Of a stretch of DNA of 64,000 nt, positions 43,416 to 52,362 are shown piece after piece (position 1 is the stretch's first letter; every line of letters starts with the position of its first letter). Location: the NCBI RefSeq assembly GCF_009857535.1, contig NZ_WWCS01000017.1, positions 1-64,000 on the forward strand, read 5' to 3'. Made by a program: the position numbers and the translations under genes. The notes beneath the pieces were generated by a model, which searched no databases, was not told the DNA's origin, and saw nothing but the letters and a program-made list of their open reading frames with translations. Origin of the DNA: Duganella margarita (GTDB taxonomy: Bacteria > Pseudomonadota > Gammaproteobacteria > Burkholderiales > Burkholderiaceae_D).

Positions 43416-44591
43416 TCAGGATTCGAAGAAGGCCAGCACGTCGCTCTTGCGCGCAAAGGTGTCGCGCTGGCCGAGGCGTATCAACTCACAGGTGTAGGTG
43501 GACTCGAACAGTAGATAGGACGCCAGCGCCGCGCCGCGCGCTTCGGTCGCGCCGATGCCGGACAACATGGTGCGGATCGGCGCCGGCAGGCTGCCGATGT
43601 GGCGCGTGGCGATATCGTCTAGCCGTTCGGACGGCGCGATCACCAGCAGCTTGACCGGTTTGAGCGGGGTCTTTTCCAGCAGCTCGGGCGGCAGCATGGA
43701 CAGGGTTTTGTTGATGCGCTCCAGGCGCTCGATATCGACCGCCAGGCCGTCGAGGAAGATCGACGACATGGCGTGGCCGGCGATCTGCGCCAGGCTCGGA
43801 TAGCGGGCGGCGTTCTTTTCGGCAGCGCTGCGCGCCGGTTCGCTCAGGCGGCCGGCGCCCACCACCAGCACCTTGCTGGCGCCGAGGTGGATGGCCGGCG
43901 AGATCGGCGCCAGCTGGCGCATCGACCCGTCGCCGCAGTATTCGCGGTGGCCGCCCATGTACAGCGGCGTGGCCGGAAAGATGAACGGGATCGCCGACGA
44001 CGCCAGCAAGTGCTCGACGCCGATCTGGTCCTGCAGGGCCACGCGCTGCATGCGGATCCACGGCGCGATGTCGGCGGCGGTCTGGTAAAAGGTCAGGTGG
44101 TTGCCGGCGGTGTAGGACGAGGCGGTGACGGCCAGCGCATGCAGCAGGCCTTCGGACAGCACGCTGTCGAGGCGCGGCAGGTCGAGCATGCGGTGCAGCA
44201 GGCCGACCAGCGGCGTGTTGTCGAGCAGGGACGCCGGCGGCGCGGCGCGCCATTTGCGCAGCAGCCAGCCGAACGACAACAGCGACAGCCAGCGCGCGCC
44301 GGAACGGATCACGCCCAGCGAATCGGCGCGGTAGACCTGTTCCACTTCGATGTGCTGCCAGACGTCGAGCAGCTTTTGCACGCCTTCGCCGAAGTTGTCG
44401 GCGCGGCAAGCCAGGGCGGTGGCGTTGATGGCGCCGGCCGAGGTGCCGCAGATGATATCAAAAGGATTACGGGCCGGAGGCCAGCCCTCTTCCCATAAAA
44501 TTTCTGAAATCGCTTGCAGCACGCCGACCTGGTAGGCGGCCCGTGCGCCGCCGCCGGAAAGGATCAAGCCTGTTTTCTTTTGTAGTCCCAT
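43416..44591 (-). CDS. Patatin-like phospholipase
   Basis: 391 residues. GLILSGGGARAAYQVGVLQAI (oxyanion loop GGGAR, about 10-14), the nucleophile elbow GTSAGAIN (Ser near 50) and the catalytic Asp in YCGDGSM (near 218) make a complete Ser-Asp dyad. No signal peptide or membrane segment, so probably cytoplasmic or peripheral. Patatins hydrolyse acyl esters of phospholipids or other lipids. It lies 30 bases downstream of the HAD gene and four bases upstream of the hybrid kinase, so it is likely cotranscribed. Whether it serves the neighbouring lipid-sugar genes is unknown. Confidence 0.88.
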   Translation of the reverse strand: MGLQKKTGLILSGGGARAAYQVGVLQAISEILWEEGWPPARNPFDIICGTSAGAINATALACRADNFGEGVQKLLDVWQHIEVEQVYRADSLGVIRSGARWLSLLSFGWLLRKWRAAPPASLLDNTPLVGLLHRMLDLPRLDSVLSEGLLHALAVTASSYTAGNHLTFYQTAADIAPWIRMQRVALQDQIGVEHLLASSAIPFIFPATPLYMGGHREYCGDGSMRQLAPISPAIHLGASKVLVVGAGRLSEPARSAAEKNAARYPSLAQIAGHAMSSIFLDGLAVDIERLERINKTLSMLPPELLEKTPLKPVKLLVIAPSERLDDIATRHIGSLPAPIRTMLSGIGATEARGAALASYLLFESTYTCELIRLGQRDTFARKSDVLAFFES

Positions 44592-44621
44592 CTTGCAAGG
44601 TTATCAGGGTCTACGCGGTTT

Positions 44622-45287
44622 TCATAGCCGCACAGTAAACAGCGGCTCACGGTACGTGGCAAAGGTTTGCCAGCCCGGCAGCGGGCGGCGCGACTTGATC
44701 AGCGCACGGACGCCGCTGCGTCGCGCGGCGGCGCCGTCGCGTTCCGGGCGGTCGCCGATCATCACGGTGGCGTCAGGGGTGGCGCCGGCCAGCGCCATCG
44801 CCTGCTGCAAGCCGCGCGGGTGGGGTTTGAGGAAGCCGACGTCGCCGGCGCAGACGATGATGTCGGCCGCCAGCCCGGCGGCTTGCAATTTCGCCTGCGC
44901 CGGGTAGTCCGACAGGACGGCGATGCGCTTGCCGCGCGCGCGCAGGCGCTGGAACAACTCCGGCAGGCCGTCGTAGCGGCAGGCTGGGATATGCCGCAGG
45001 GGGCGCCGCTCCAGCCATTCGGCGGCCAGCGCCGCCACGGTGGCCGGCGGCAGTCCGCAACGGTCGGCCGTTTGCGTCAGCAGCACCTGCTCGAAGTCCT
45101 GGACTTCGTCGTCGGCCAGTTGTTCGCGCAGGCGGCGATAGGCGGACAGCATGCGCGCTGTACTCAGGCTGCGGTTGCACAGCGCGTGCAGCAGCAGCTC
45201 GCAGGCCATGTTCAGGCGCAGGCGCCGCTGGTTATACAACGTGCCGTCAACGTCGAATACCGCCAGCCGGACCGTGTTCCAGTCCAT
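44622..45287 (-). CDS. HAD-superfamily hydrolase
   Basis: 221 residues. Motif I DVDGTLYNQ (Asp 12, Asp 14), a helical cap (about 22-95), motif II VLSDYP (Ser), motif III Lys in FLKPHPRG and motif IV GDRPERDGAAA. All four are intact, so an active phosphatase is expected. It starts one base after the stop of the UbiA-family gene, so the two are translationally linked. If the UbiA protein makes a polyprenyl-P-(phospho)sugar, this enzyme could remove the phosphate (inference). The alternative is a general phosphoglycolate-type phosphatase. Confidence 0.85.
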   Translation of the reverse strand: MDWNTVRLAVFDVDGTLYNQRRLRLNMACELLLHALCNRSLSTARMLSAYRRLREQLADDEVQDFEQVLLTQTADRCGLPPATVAALAAEWLERRPLRHIPACRYDGLPELFQRLRARGKRIAVLSDYPAQAKLQAAGLAADIIVCAGDVGFLKPHPRGLQQAMALAGATPDATVMIGDRPERDGAAARRSGVRALIKSRRPLPGWQTFATYREPLFTVRL

Positions 45288-45288
45288 G

Positions 45289-46272
45289 TTACGGCAGGCC
45301 GATGAAGCGTTGCCCGGCTAGCCATTCGAAAGCCGGAATGTCGATAAAGGTGGCGACGCCGAAGCTGATGGCGACAGCGGCGACGATCAGGATCAGGCCA
45401 CGTTCGCGGAACAGCTTCTCCGGCGCCTGGGCCGAGGATCCGGCCTGCATGGCCAGCGCCAGGTATTGCGCGAACAGTGCGGTGATGAAGGGCATCAGCA
45501 GCAGGTATTCGATGCGGTACTTAATCAGGAACACGGCCAGGAAGAAGTTGGACAGCAGTCCGTAGGTGAAGCACGAGACGTTGAGCGAGGTTTCGCTGTA
45601 GCCGGCGAAGCTGGCGCGGTAGCGCACCAGCAGCGCGCGGCCGTGGGTGGCGGTGATTTCACGGTATTCGGAATAGCGCTTGGCCGCCATCAGGAAGGCG
45701 CCGCCGAACCAGTAGGCCAGGATCACCGACGACGGCGGCAGCGAGGTCGGATCAATGACGATCCAGCCGATCAGCAGGCGCAGCGGGTTATTGACGGATT
45801 CGGACAGCACGTCCAGGTAGGCCTTGTCCTTGGTGCGCAGCGGCTGGACGTTGTACACCAAGCCCTGCAGCGCAAACAACGCCGCCACCAGCGTCAGGGT
45901 GGCGCTGGAACGCGCGGCGCACAGCAGGCCGGCGCCGAGGAACACCAGCCATTCCAGGAAGACCCATTTTCCTTTGAGTTCGCGCTGCACCGAGGGGCGC
46001 CGGGACTTGGTCGGATGGTGGCGGTCGAAGGCGCTGTCCAGCCATTCGTTGATGCAGTAATTGGCGGAGGCGATGGCGATGGCGGTCGTCAAGCCGAGAA
46101 ACAGGTCCAGCCCGAGCTGGATGGTGTGCACGCCGCGCAGCAGGTAGGCCAGCATGACGCCGGGCAGAATGAAGATATGTTTTGTGCTGTGATCGAAGCG
46201 GGCAATGGCGAGGTAGTCGCGGAAGCGGCCAGGTTGCCGCGTCAGGCTGGGCGACAGGGTATCGGCTTGCAT
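45289..46272 (-). CDS. UbiA-family prenyltransferase, decaprenyl-phosphate phosphoribosyltransferase-like
   Basis: 327 residues, about eight or nine hydrophobic helices. The first Asp-rich motif NEWLDSAFDRHHPTKSRRP (about 72-90) has the N-x-x-x-D-x-x-x-D pattern plus HPTKxRRP, as in polyprenyl-phosphate phosphoribosyltransferases (Rv3806c type) rather than ubiquinone UbiA. The second motif region is NNPLRLLIGWIVIDP. Such enzymes transfer phosphoribose from PRPP to a polyprenyl phosphate. The ATG at 46272 has AAAGGGGAC upstream; longer in-frame translation runs into the previous gene. It sits between a GT-C transferase and a HAD hydrolase with gaps of 13 and 1 bases. The reaction is inferred from motif similarity. 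Confidence 0.82.
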   Translation of the reverse strand: MQADTLSPSLTRQPGRFRDYLAIARFDHSTKHIFILPGVMLAYLLRGVHTIQLGLDLFLGLTTAIAIASANYCINEWLDSAFDRHHPTKSRRPSVQRELKGKWVFLEWLVFLGAGLLCAARSSATLTLVAALFALQGLVYNVQPLRTKDKAYLDVLSESVNNPLRLLIGWIVIDPTSLPPSSVILAYWFGGAFLMAAKRYSEYREITATHGRALLVRYRASFAGYSETSLNVSCFTYGLLSNFFLAVFLIKYRIEYLLLMPFITALFAQYLALAMQAGSSAQAPEKLFRERGLILIVAAVAISFGVATFIDIPAFEWLAGQRFIGLP

Positions 46273-46285
46273 GGCGTGTCCCCTT

Positions 46286-47914
46286 TCATTGGCGTTGCAT
46301 GAGCTGGCCGAGGTAGGCCAGGTTGATGGTTTGCGCGACGTCGCCGTCGCGCGGCCTGCGCAGGTAGACGTCAACAGCGTGTGGGTACTGCTGGCCGTAG
46401 CGGGTGATGTCGTAACTGGCGTGGCGTTGCCAGTGTTCGGAATCGGCCTGGAGCAGTTGTTCGATCTGCTGGTGGTAGGGGCGTGCCTGATTGGCTTCGA
46501 TGGCGTGGTCGATCACAACGGCGTTGACGGGGATGGCGTCCAGCATGGCGCGCATGGCGTCGCCGGTGGCGAAGCGCGGCTGGCTGCCGCGGCCTAGCCA
46601 GTCTTCACTGACCAGCAGTTTGCTGCCGCGCAGGGCCAGGGAGTGCGGACGGCGGTCGCGCAGTGCGATGGCGGCGACCATGCTGCCTTCGCCGCGGGCG
46701 TCGGAGATGAGCAGCAGCGTGGGTGTGGGCTGGCTGGCCAGGTCAGCGGCGATTTGGTCGTAGCCGCTGTTGCGCATGGTGTCGGGTACATGGAACATGG
46801 TCAGCAAGATGATGATGGCGGCGGCGCTCCAGGCGGTGGCAGGTGCGCCGCGCGCCGCCAGCCAGTGCAGGCCGGCGGCGGCAAACAGCACCAGCGCCGG
46901 CAGCAGTTGCAGCATGTAGCGCTGCTCGATGCCGGCGGGGACCACGCACTGGATCAGCAGCACGCCAATCGCCATGGCAGCCAGCGCCGGCCACTCCGCC
47001 GGACGCCGCGCGGCCGAAGTGGCCGATGCCGGCGGCGGGACTGCGGCTGGCGACGGGCGGCGCAGCATGGTGTGCCATACGCCCAGCGCGGCCAGTACCG
47101 TCATCGCCAGACCGATGGCGCGCAGGGCGGCCAGCGGGAAGTAGGCTGCGGCCTGCTGGAAGAACGCGGCGGGCGCCGTGGCGTCGATGCCGACCATGGC
47201 GTTGGGCGACATGCCGCGCGTGGCCGCGTACCACGGCACGCACAGCGCGCCGACCATCAGCGCCGCCAGCCAAAGCCGCCAGTTGATCAGCAAGCGCCAC
47301 TCCCCTGTCAGCCCAATCACAATCGGCGGCACAGCGGCCAGCGCCCAGGCGCTGCCGCGCGTAAGAATCGCCGCCGAGGCCAGGCCGCCGAACAGCAGCG
47401 CATCAACCGACGTGCGGCTGCGCGCGAACCGCGCAAACGCCAGCGTGCTGGCCAGGATCAGCAGCGTCACCAGATGCTCCGTCATGACGACGGCACTGGA
47501 CTGCTGCACCAGCGGCAGCGCCAGATACACTGCGCCGGCAAACACGCCCGCCACCGGCGACAGCAAACGCCGCGCCGCAGCCGCCATCAGCGCTGCCGTG
47601 GCGGCGGCAAACACCGCCACCAACACCAGCGCCGACGTACGCGACACGCCAAACAGCAAATACCACAGCGCCAGCAGCCCATGCAACAGCGGCGGCCAGT
47701 TGCCGATAGCGACCTTGGGATAGTGGAGATAGAACTGCTGCGCAAACGCCATTGGCTGGCCGGCGCCGGGATGGACCAGAAAATCATGCACCATCACCGA
47801 CGAGACGAAATGCGCCGCCTCGTCGGGATGGCCGCCAAAGCCGCTGGCATAGGCGCCGCCAAGCCACTGCAACAGCAGCGCTTCCGCCAGAAACAGCAGT
47901 GGGAGGAACTTCAT
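46286..47914 (-). CDS. GT-C fold membrane glycosyltransferase (ArnT/PMT-like)
   Basis: 542 residues. The N-terminal half has about 9-10 membrane helices. The first periplasmic loop has GGHPDEAAHF, whose Asp-Glu fits the acidic catalytic site of GT39/GT83-type enzymes that use polyprenyl-phosphate sugars. A second loop has YLHYPKVAIGNWPPLLHG. The C-terminal 170 residues are a soluble periplasmic domain (LASQPTPTLLLISDARGEGSMVAA). It likely transfers a sugar onto a lipid, glycan or protein in the periplasm. First gene of the run UbiA-HAD-patatin-hybrid kinase; the 92 bases upstream are AT-rich and could hold its promoter. Confidence 0.82.
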   Translation of the reverse strand: MKFLPLLFLAEALLLQWLGGAYASGFGGHPDEAAHFVSSVMVHDFLVHPGAGQPMAFAQQFYLHYPKVAIGNWPPLLHGLLALWYLLFGVSRTSALVLVAVFAAATAALMAAAARRLLSPVAGVFAGAVYLALPLVQQSSAVVMTEHLVTLLILASTLAFARFARSRTSVDALLFGGLASAAILTRGSAWALAAVPPIVIGLTGEWRLLINWRLWLAALMVGALCVPWYAATRGMSPNAMVGIDATAPAAFFQQAAAYFPLAALRAIGLAMTVLAALGVWHTMLRRPSPAAVPPPASATSAARRPAEWPALAAMAIGVLLIQCVVPAGIEQRYMLQLLPALVLFAAAGLHWLAARGAPATAWSAAAIIILLTMFHVPDTMRNSGYDQIAADLASQPTPTLLLISDARGEGSMVAAIALRDRRPHSLALRGSKLLVSEDWLGRGSQPRFATGDAMRAMLDAIPVNAVVIDHAIEANQARPYHQQIEQLLQADSEHWQRHASYDITRYGQQYPHAVDVYLRRPRDGDVAQTINLAYLGQLMQRQ

Positions 47915-48006
47915 CTTGGCACCGTCGATGCAGGATTGCGGACGGTTCCAAGTCTACTTAATTAAAACTTAATCTTATTTATAGAATAATGATTGTTTGC
48001 GCCAGA

Positions 48007-49803
48007 TCAGTCGCCCAGCACCACACCTTCGCGACGCGGATCGGCGCCGCCGAACCATTCCTGCTTGCCGTTGACGGTGCGGCGCTGAATGCCCTGCAAG
48101 CCGGAGTTCTGGTCATATTCGCGGATATCGTGACCACGCGCCTTCAGCTCCGCCACCACCGCGCGGCTGACGCGCCCTGCTTCCAGTTCGGTCGGACCGT
48201 TACGGCTGCCGATGTTCGGCAGACTGATCGCCTGCTGCACATCCAGCCCCCAGTCCAGCGTACCGACCAGCACCTTGGCCACGTAGTTGATGATGGCCGA
48301 GCCGCCCGGCGAACCGGTGGCCAGCACCAGCTTCTGCGTGCCCTTCTCGAACACCAGCGTCGGCGACATCGCGCTGCGCGGGCGTTTGCCCGCCTGCACG
48401 CGGTTGGCGATCGGGCCGTCCGCATCCTGCGAATCGAAGGAGAAGTCGGTCAGCTGGTTATTCAGGATGAAGCCATCGACCATCTGGCGCGAACCGAAAG
48501 CATCTTCCACCGACGTCGTCATCGACAGCGCGCCGCCAAACTGGTCCACCGCCACAAAGTGCGAGGTGGATGGCGTCTGGATCGCGTTATCCGTGCCCCA
48601 TGCCACCTGCATGGTGGCCGGCGTACCGTATGGCGCAGTGCCCATCGACTGCTGGCCGATCAGCGATGCGCGCTGTTTCAGGTAGCCCTTGTCCAGCATG
48701 GCGCTGACGCCTTTGCCGGGCAGCGGAATGAAGTCGGTATCGGCCACGTAGCGGTTACGGTCCGCAAACGCCAGCCGTCCCGCTTCCGTGAACAGGTGGA
48801 TGCCTTCCGCCGTCAGTTGACCATTGACCGGCTTGTAAGGGCTGATGTCCTTGTACGACAAAATGCCCAGCATCTGCGCGATGGCGATGCCGCCCGACGA
48901 TGGCGGCGGCGCGCCGCACACGGTCCACTGCTTGTAGTCGCTGCAAATCGGCGCGCGTTCCCTGGCCTGGTAGCCGGCGATATCGGCGGCCGTCAGCTTG
49001 CCCGGGTTGGTCGGATGCGCGGCCACCTTGGCGGCGATGTCGTTGGCGATGCGGCCTTGGTAGAAGGCGTCCGCGCCGCCGTCGGCGATTTCGCGCAGCG
49101 TGCGCGCCAGCTCGGGATTTTTCAGAATGTAGCCGACCGCGCGCGGTTTGCCGTCGGCGTCGAAGAAGTAAGCGCGCGCCACCGGATCGCGCGCCAGGAA
49201 TCGGTCGTGCGAGATCAGCGCGTTCAAACGCGGGCTGACCGCAAAGCCGTTCTCCGCCAGTTGAATGGCCGGCTGGAACAGGGTTTTCCACGGCAGCTTG
49301 CCGTGCTGCTTGTGCGCCAGTTCCAGCATGCGCAGCACGCCCGGCGCGCCGACCGAGCGGCCGCCGACGATGCCCGCTTCACGCGACAGCGGCTTGCCGT
49401 CCTTGTCCTGGAACAGATGTTCGTCCGCAGCGGCGGGCGCGGTTTCGCGGCCGTCGTAGGATTGCACGCGCTTGCCGTCCGAGTAGACCATGAAGGAACC
49501 GCCGCCGATGCCGGACGATTGCGGCTCCACCAGCGTCAATACCAGTTGCACGGCGATGGCGGCGTCGATCGCCGCGCCGCCCTGCTTCAGCACCTGATAA
49601 CCAGCTTGCGTGGCCAGCGGATTGGCCGCAGCCACCATGAATTTTTGCGAGGACTTGCCGACTTTGTCGGCGTAGCCGGTGGCGATTTCCGGCGCCGCAT
49701 CAGGCTTGGGCGTGGCCCGCTGGGCTTGGGCTGGCGCCTGCACGGCGCCGAATAATGCCACACTTACTGCGACGCTCAGCGCCAGGATCTTCATCTGCTT
49801 CAT
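48007..49803 (-). CDS. ggt: Gamma-glutamyltransferase
   Basis: 598 residues, periplasmic. Signal peptide MKQMKILALSVAVSVALFGA to about 28 (APAQAQ). The large-subunit part has MVAAANPLATQAGYQVLKQGGAAIDAA, SGIGGGSFM, the Arg in YDGRETAP and GGRSVGAPGVLRML. The autocleavage and catalytic Thr is Thr 413 in PSTSHF, starting the small subunit, which contains NNQLTDFS, RPRSAMSPTLVF and GSPGGSAIINYV. It hydrolyses glutathione and transfers gamma-glutamyl groups. The ATG at 49803 with GGAGAG is chosen; codons further upstream lie in the 5' hairpin. It is probably a single-gene unit, with a hairpin separating it from the upstream dehydrogenase gene. Confidence 0.92.
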   Translation of the reverse strand: MKQMKILALSVAVSVALFGAVQAPAQAQRATPKPDAAPEIATGYADKVGKSSQKFMVAAANPLATQAGYQVLKQGGAAIDAAIAVQLVLTLVEPQSSGIGGGSFMVYSDGKRVQSYDGRETAPAAADEHLFQDKDGKPLSREAGIVGGRSVGAPGVLRMLELAHKQHGKLPWKTLFQPAIQLAENGFAVSPRLNALISHDRFLARDPVARAYFFDADGKPRAVGYILKNPELARTLREIADGGADAFYQGRIANDIAAKVAAHPTNPGKLTAADIAGYQARERAPICSDYKQWTVCGAPPPSSGGIAIAQMLGILSYKDISPYKPVNGQLTAEGIHLFTEAGRLAFADRNRYVADTDFIPLPGKGVSAMLDKGYLKQRASLIGQQSMGTAPYGTPATMQVAWGTDNAIQTPSTSHFVAVDQFGGALSMTTSVEDAFGSRQMVDGFILNNQLTDFSFDSQDADGPIANRVQAGKRPRSAMSPTLVFEKGTQKLVLATGSPGGSAIINYVAKVLVGTLDWGLDVQQAISLPNIGSRNGPTELEAGRVSRAVVAELKARGHDIREYDQNSGLQGIQRRTVNGKQEWFGGADPRREGVVLGD

Positions 49804-49812
49804 GGACTCTCC

Positions 49813-49843
49813 AAAATGAAAGCGCGCGGCCTGCGCCGCGCGC
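49813..49843 (-). terminator. GC-rich hairpin: terminator of the dehydrogenase gene or attenuator of ggt
   Basis: Perfect 9-bp arms GCGCGCGGC (49822-49830) and GCCGCGCGC (49835-49843) with a four-base loop, followed on the minus strand by TTTCATTTT. It sits 52 bases after the short-chain dehydrogenase stop and 19 before the ggt ATG, close enough to affect ggt translation. Confidence 0.55.
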
Positions 49844-49894
49844 ACTATCACGTTGCATCGTACACGAAATCGTTTAGATCGTTTTATTTGTGTA

Positions 49895-50653
49895 CTACTT
49901 TGGCTGCATGCGGATCGCGCCGTCGAGGCGGATGGTTTCACCGTTCAGCATGGGATTCTCGATGATGGCCTTGGCCAGCAGCGCATACTCATCCGGCTTG
50001 CCCAGACGCGGCGGGAACGGCACCATGGCGCCCAGCGCGTCCTGCACTTCCTGCGGCATGCCCATCAACATCGGCGTTTCAAAAATGCCCGGCGCGATGG
50101 TCATCACGCGGATGCCGTTGCGTGACAGGTCGCGCGCCATCGGCAAGGTCAGGCCGGCGACGGCGGCTTTGGACGAGGCATAGGCGGCCTGGCCGATCTG
50201 GCCGTCAAACGCGGCCACCGAGGCGGTGTTGATGATGACGCCCCGTTCGCCGGTGGCTTGCGGCGCGTTCTTGCTCATGGCGTCGGCCGCCAGCCGCGCC
50301 ATATTGAAGGTGCCGATCAGGTTGATGGAAATAACGCGCTGGAACAGTTCCAGCGGATGCGGACCTTCCTTGCCAACCGTCTTGGCGGCCGGCGCAACGC
50401 CGGCGCAGTTGACGATGCCGCGCAGCGTGCCTTGCGCCAAGGCCGCCGCGACCACGGCCTGGCCGTCGGCCTCCGACGTGACGTCGCACTTGACGAACAC
50501 GCCGCCCAATTCGGCCGCCAGCGCCTGACCGGTTTCCGCCTGCACGTCGGCCAGCACTACCTTGCCGCCCTGCTGCACCAGCATGCGTGCGGTGGCTGCA
50601 CCCAGCCCCGAAGCGCCGCCGGTGATGATGAATACGCTGTCCTGAATCTGCAT
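49895..50653 (-). CDS. Short-chain dehydrogenase, 3-hydroxyacyl-CoA dehydrogenase type
   Basis: 252 residues. The NAD-binding TGGASGLGAATAR (about 11-23), LADVQ, NCAGVAPA, and the catalytic Ser-Tyr-Lys in NTASVAAFDGQIGQAAYASSKAA are intact, as is PGIFETPML. The sequence type matches the type II (HSD17B10-like) 3-hydroxyacyl-CoA / 2-methyl-3-hydroxybutyryl-CoA dehydrogenases found with branched-chain amino acid and fatty acid degradation genes. It would act in the cytoplasm on 3-hydroxyacyl-CoA. No partner genes adjoin it. The palindrome 23 bases upstream suggests control with the leucine/isoleucine catabolic regulon. Confidence 0.87.
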   Translation of the reverse strand: MQIQDSVFIITGGASGLGAATARMLVQQGGKVVLADVQAETGQALAAELGGVFVKCDVTSEADGQAVVAAALAQGTLRGIVNCAGVAPAAKTVGKEGPHPLELFQRVISINLIGTFNMARLAADAMSKNAPQATGERGVIINTASVAAFDGQIGQAAYASSKAAVAGLTLPMARDLSRNGIRVMTIAPGIFETPMLMGMPQEVQDALGAMVPFPPRLGKPDEYALLAKAIIENPMLNGETIRLDGAIRMQPK

Positions 50654-50673
50654 TGCTGTCTCCTGTTTTTATT

Positions 50674-50693
50674 TGACGTTAACGTTAACGTAA
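50674..50693. promoter_or_regulatory. LiuR-like palindromic operator
   Basis: ACGTTAACGTTAACGT (50676-50691) is a perfect 16-bp palindrome, flanked by TTTG and AAAT. It lies 23 bases upstream of the dehydrogenase ATG. From memory, MerR-family LiuR sites have this TTnACGT...ACGTnAA form and control branched-chain amino acid degradation genes. The call is by motif resemblance only. Confidence 0.5.
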
Positions 50694-50732
50694 ATATTGT
50701 AACGCACCGCTGGCGCGCCGGAGCATGCAGGA

Positions 50733-51539
50733 TTATTTTTTAGCTGGCAGCAGCGGATCGAGCAGTTGGCCGCTCAGGGTGGACGCCTGCGGCGTGTCCG
50801 TGCCGTACTCGGCCGGCCAATGGCGCGGCAGGTAGTGGCTGCCAAACAGGCGATCGAGGAACGGCAGCGTGGACGCATAGTTGCGGTTGATATGGTCGTG
50901 GCGGCTGTGGTGCCAGTGGTGGAAAGCCGGCGTCACCACCAGCCACTCCAGCGGACCGAGCCGCCAGCGCAGGTTGGAATGGATGAAGAAGCCCCACACC
51001 ATGCCGACAATCAGCAACAGCGCCGGCGCGCCGCTGCCCGTCACGCTCGGACCAGCCAGGCCAAGCAGGTACAGCGGAATCAGGCCGAACAGCCGCGTCA
51101 CCACCATATCCACTGGATGAGTGCGGGTGTTGGCGAGGAAGTTCATGTGCTCGGTACTGTGGTGCAGCGCGTGGAAGCGCCACAGCCACGGCAGTTCATG
51201 GCTGAGCCGGTGTCCCCAGTAGAAGCCGGTTTCGCCGACGACAAACACCAGCGCCAGCCACGCCCACAACGGCAGCGCTTGCAGCGCCGAGGTCAGCGCG
51301 TCCGGCACCAGATGCCGGGCAGCCACCGCCAGCAACGCCGTCGGCAAGCTCAGCACGACGATCGGCACCAGGCTGCTGATGACGTAATAGACGATATTGT
51401 GGAAGAATTCGCGGCGCGGACGCGGCGCGTGCTGCGCGCCGAACCAGCGCTCCAGCGGAACGAAAACTGCCGTCAGCACCACCAGCCAAAGGCTCAGGCG
51501 CAGGACGGCAGCAGCGAATTCGTGCAGGGAAAGGTGCAT
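50733..51539 (-). CDS. Sterol desaturase/fatty acid hydroxylase family membrane protein
   Basis: 268 residues with about five or six hydrophobic segments and the complete His-box set: HRLSH, HALHH, and HHWHH followed by HDH, which bind a di-iron centre. RFHALHHSTEHMNFLANTRTHPVDM is typical of the bacterial branch of the family, which hydroxylates or desaturates lipids. Substrate unknown. The ATG at 51539 is chosen; a GTG at 51557 would add six residues, and neither has a good RBS. It ends 79 bases before the dehydrogenase ATG, on the same strand but with the operator in between. Confidence 0.83.
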   Translation of the reverse strand: MHLSLHEFAAAVLRLSLWLVVLTAVFVPLERWFGAQHAPRPRREFFHNIVYYVISSLVPIVVLSLPTALLAVAARHLVPDALTSALQALPLWAWLALVFVVGETGFYWGHRLSHELPWLWRFHALHHSTEHMNFLANTRTHPVDMVVTRLFGLIPLYLLGLAGPSVTGSGAPALLLIVGMVWGFFIHSNLRWRLGPLEWLVVTPAFHHWHHSRHDHINRNYASTLPFLDRLFGSHYLPRHWPAEYGTDTPQASTLSGQLLDPLLPAKK

Positions 51540-51585
51540 GGCGCAGAGCCGGCTCACCCATCCGGGTGCGCCGACGACGGCATGA

Positions 51586-52362
51586 TCAGGCGCGCTTGGC
51601 GGCGCGACGGCGCGCCATGAAGCCCAGCAGGCCCATACCGCCCAGCATCATGCCCCAGGTGGTTGGCTCAGGCACGGCCGCGAGCGACACGTTGTCCAGC
51701 AGCAGGAACGGTGGCGCGCCTGGCGCGGTGCCTTCCGCCAGGAACGACAGTACCTGGCTGGCGCCTTGCGCGGTGAAGGTCATGGTGGCGGTTTGCCAGC
51801 CGCTGAAACCGCCAGAGGCGATGCTCAGCGCAGCGGAATCTTTCGACTGGGTGCCGACTGGAATGCTGGAGGTTTGAATCTGTTGCACGGTGACGGCGTC
51901 GCCGAACAGCACTTTCCAATAATTGTTGGCGTTGGCGCCATCAAAGCCGACTTGTTGCGCCAGTGCGTAGTTGAAGCTCAGCGTGTACTTGTCGCCGCTG
52001 GTCAGGCCGGTGACGGTCTGCGACAGTACGCCTGGGTGATACACCGCGTCCGAGGCGAAGAAGTTGTTGCCGCCGCTGGTGAGCGGGGTGTAGCTGCTCT
52101 TCAGCCATTTGACCGATTGATCGGTGGTGACCTGGCTGTCGTTCAGAACGAAGTTGTAGCCGCCGTTGTTGCCGTTGTAGCTGGTCCAGCCGGTCAGCAT
52201 GGTTTCGCCGGCAACGCCTGCGGTGTAGCCGACCTGGTTGTTGTTGCCGTTGGTGGTCTGGTTGAAATCACCGTTGGTGATCAGGTTGGTCGATGCATTG
52301 GCGGCGCCCGCGCTCAGGGCGGCGATGGCGGACAGGGACAGCAGGATAGACTTGATGCGCAT
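51586..52362 (-). CDS. PEP-CTERM-anchored secreted protein
   Basis: 258 residues. Signal peptide (about 1-24, ending GAANAS); a single beta-rich domain starting NLITNGDFNQTTNGNNNQVG, typical of carbohydrate-binding jelly-roll modules; and a C-terminal sorting signal VPEPTTWGMMLGGMGLLGF followed by ARRRAAKRA: PEP motif, hydrophobic helix and Arg-rich tail. The exosortase at 14.1-15.7 kb in this window is a likely processing enzyme, although a second exosortase may exist elsewhere. Asn- and Gly-rich composition suits an extracellular matrix protein. GGAGC precedes the ATG at 52362. Upstream are tandem LacI-like operator boxes. Precise role unknown. Confidence 0.88.
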   Translation of the reverse strand: MRIKSILLSLSAIAALSAGAANASTNLITNGDFNQTTNGNNNQVGYTAGVAGETMLTGWTSYNGNNGGYNFVLNDSQVTTDQSVKWLKSSYTPLTSGGNNFFASDAVYHPGVLSQTVTGLTSGDKYTLSFNYALAQQVGFDGANANNYWKVLFGDAVTVQQIQTSSIPVGTQSKDSAALSIASGGFSGWQTATMTFTAQGASQVLSFLAEGTAPGAPPFLLLDNVSLAAVPEPTTWGMMLGGMGLLGFMARRRAAKRA

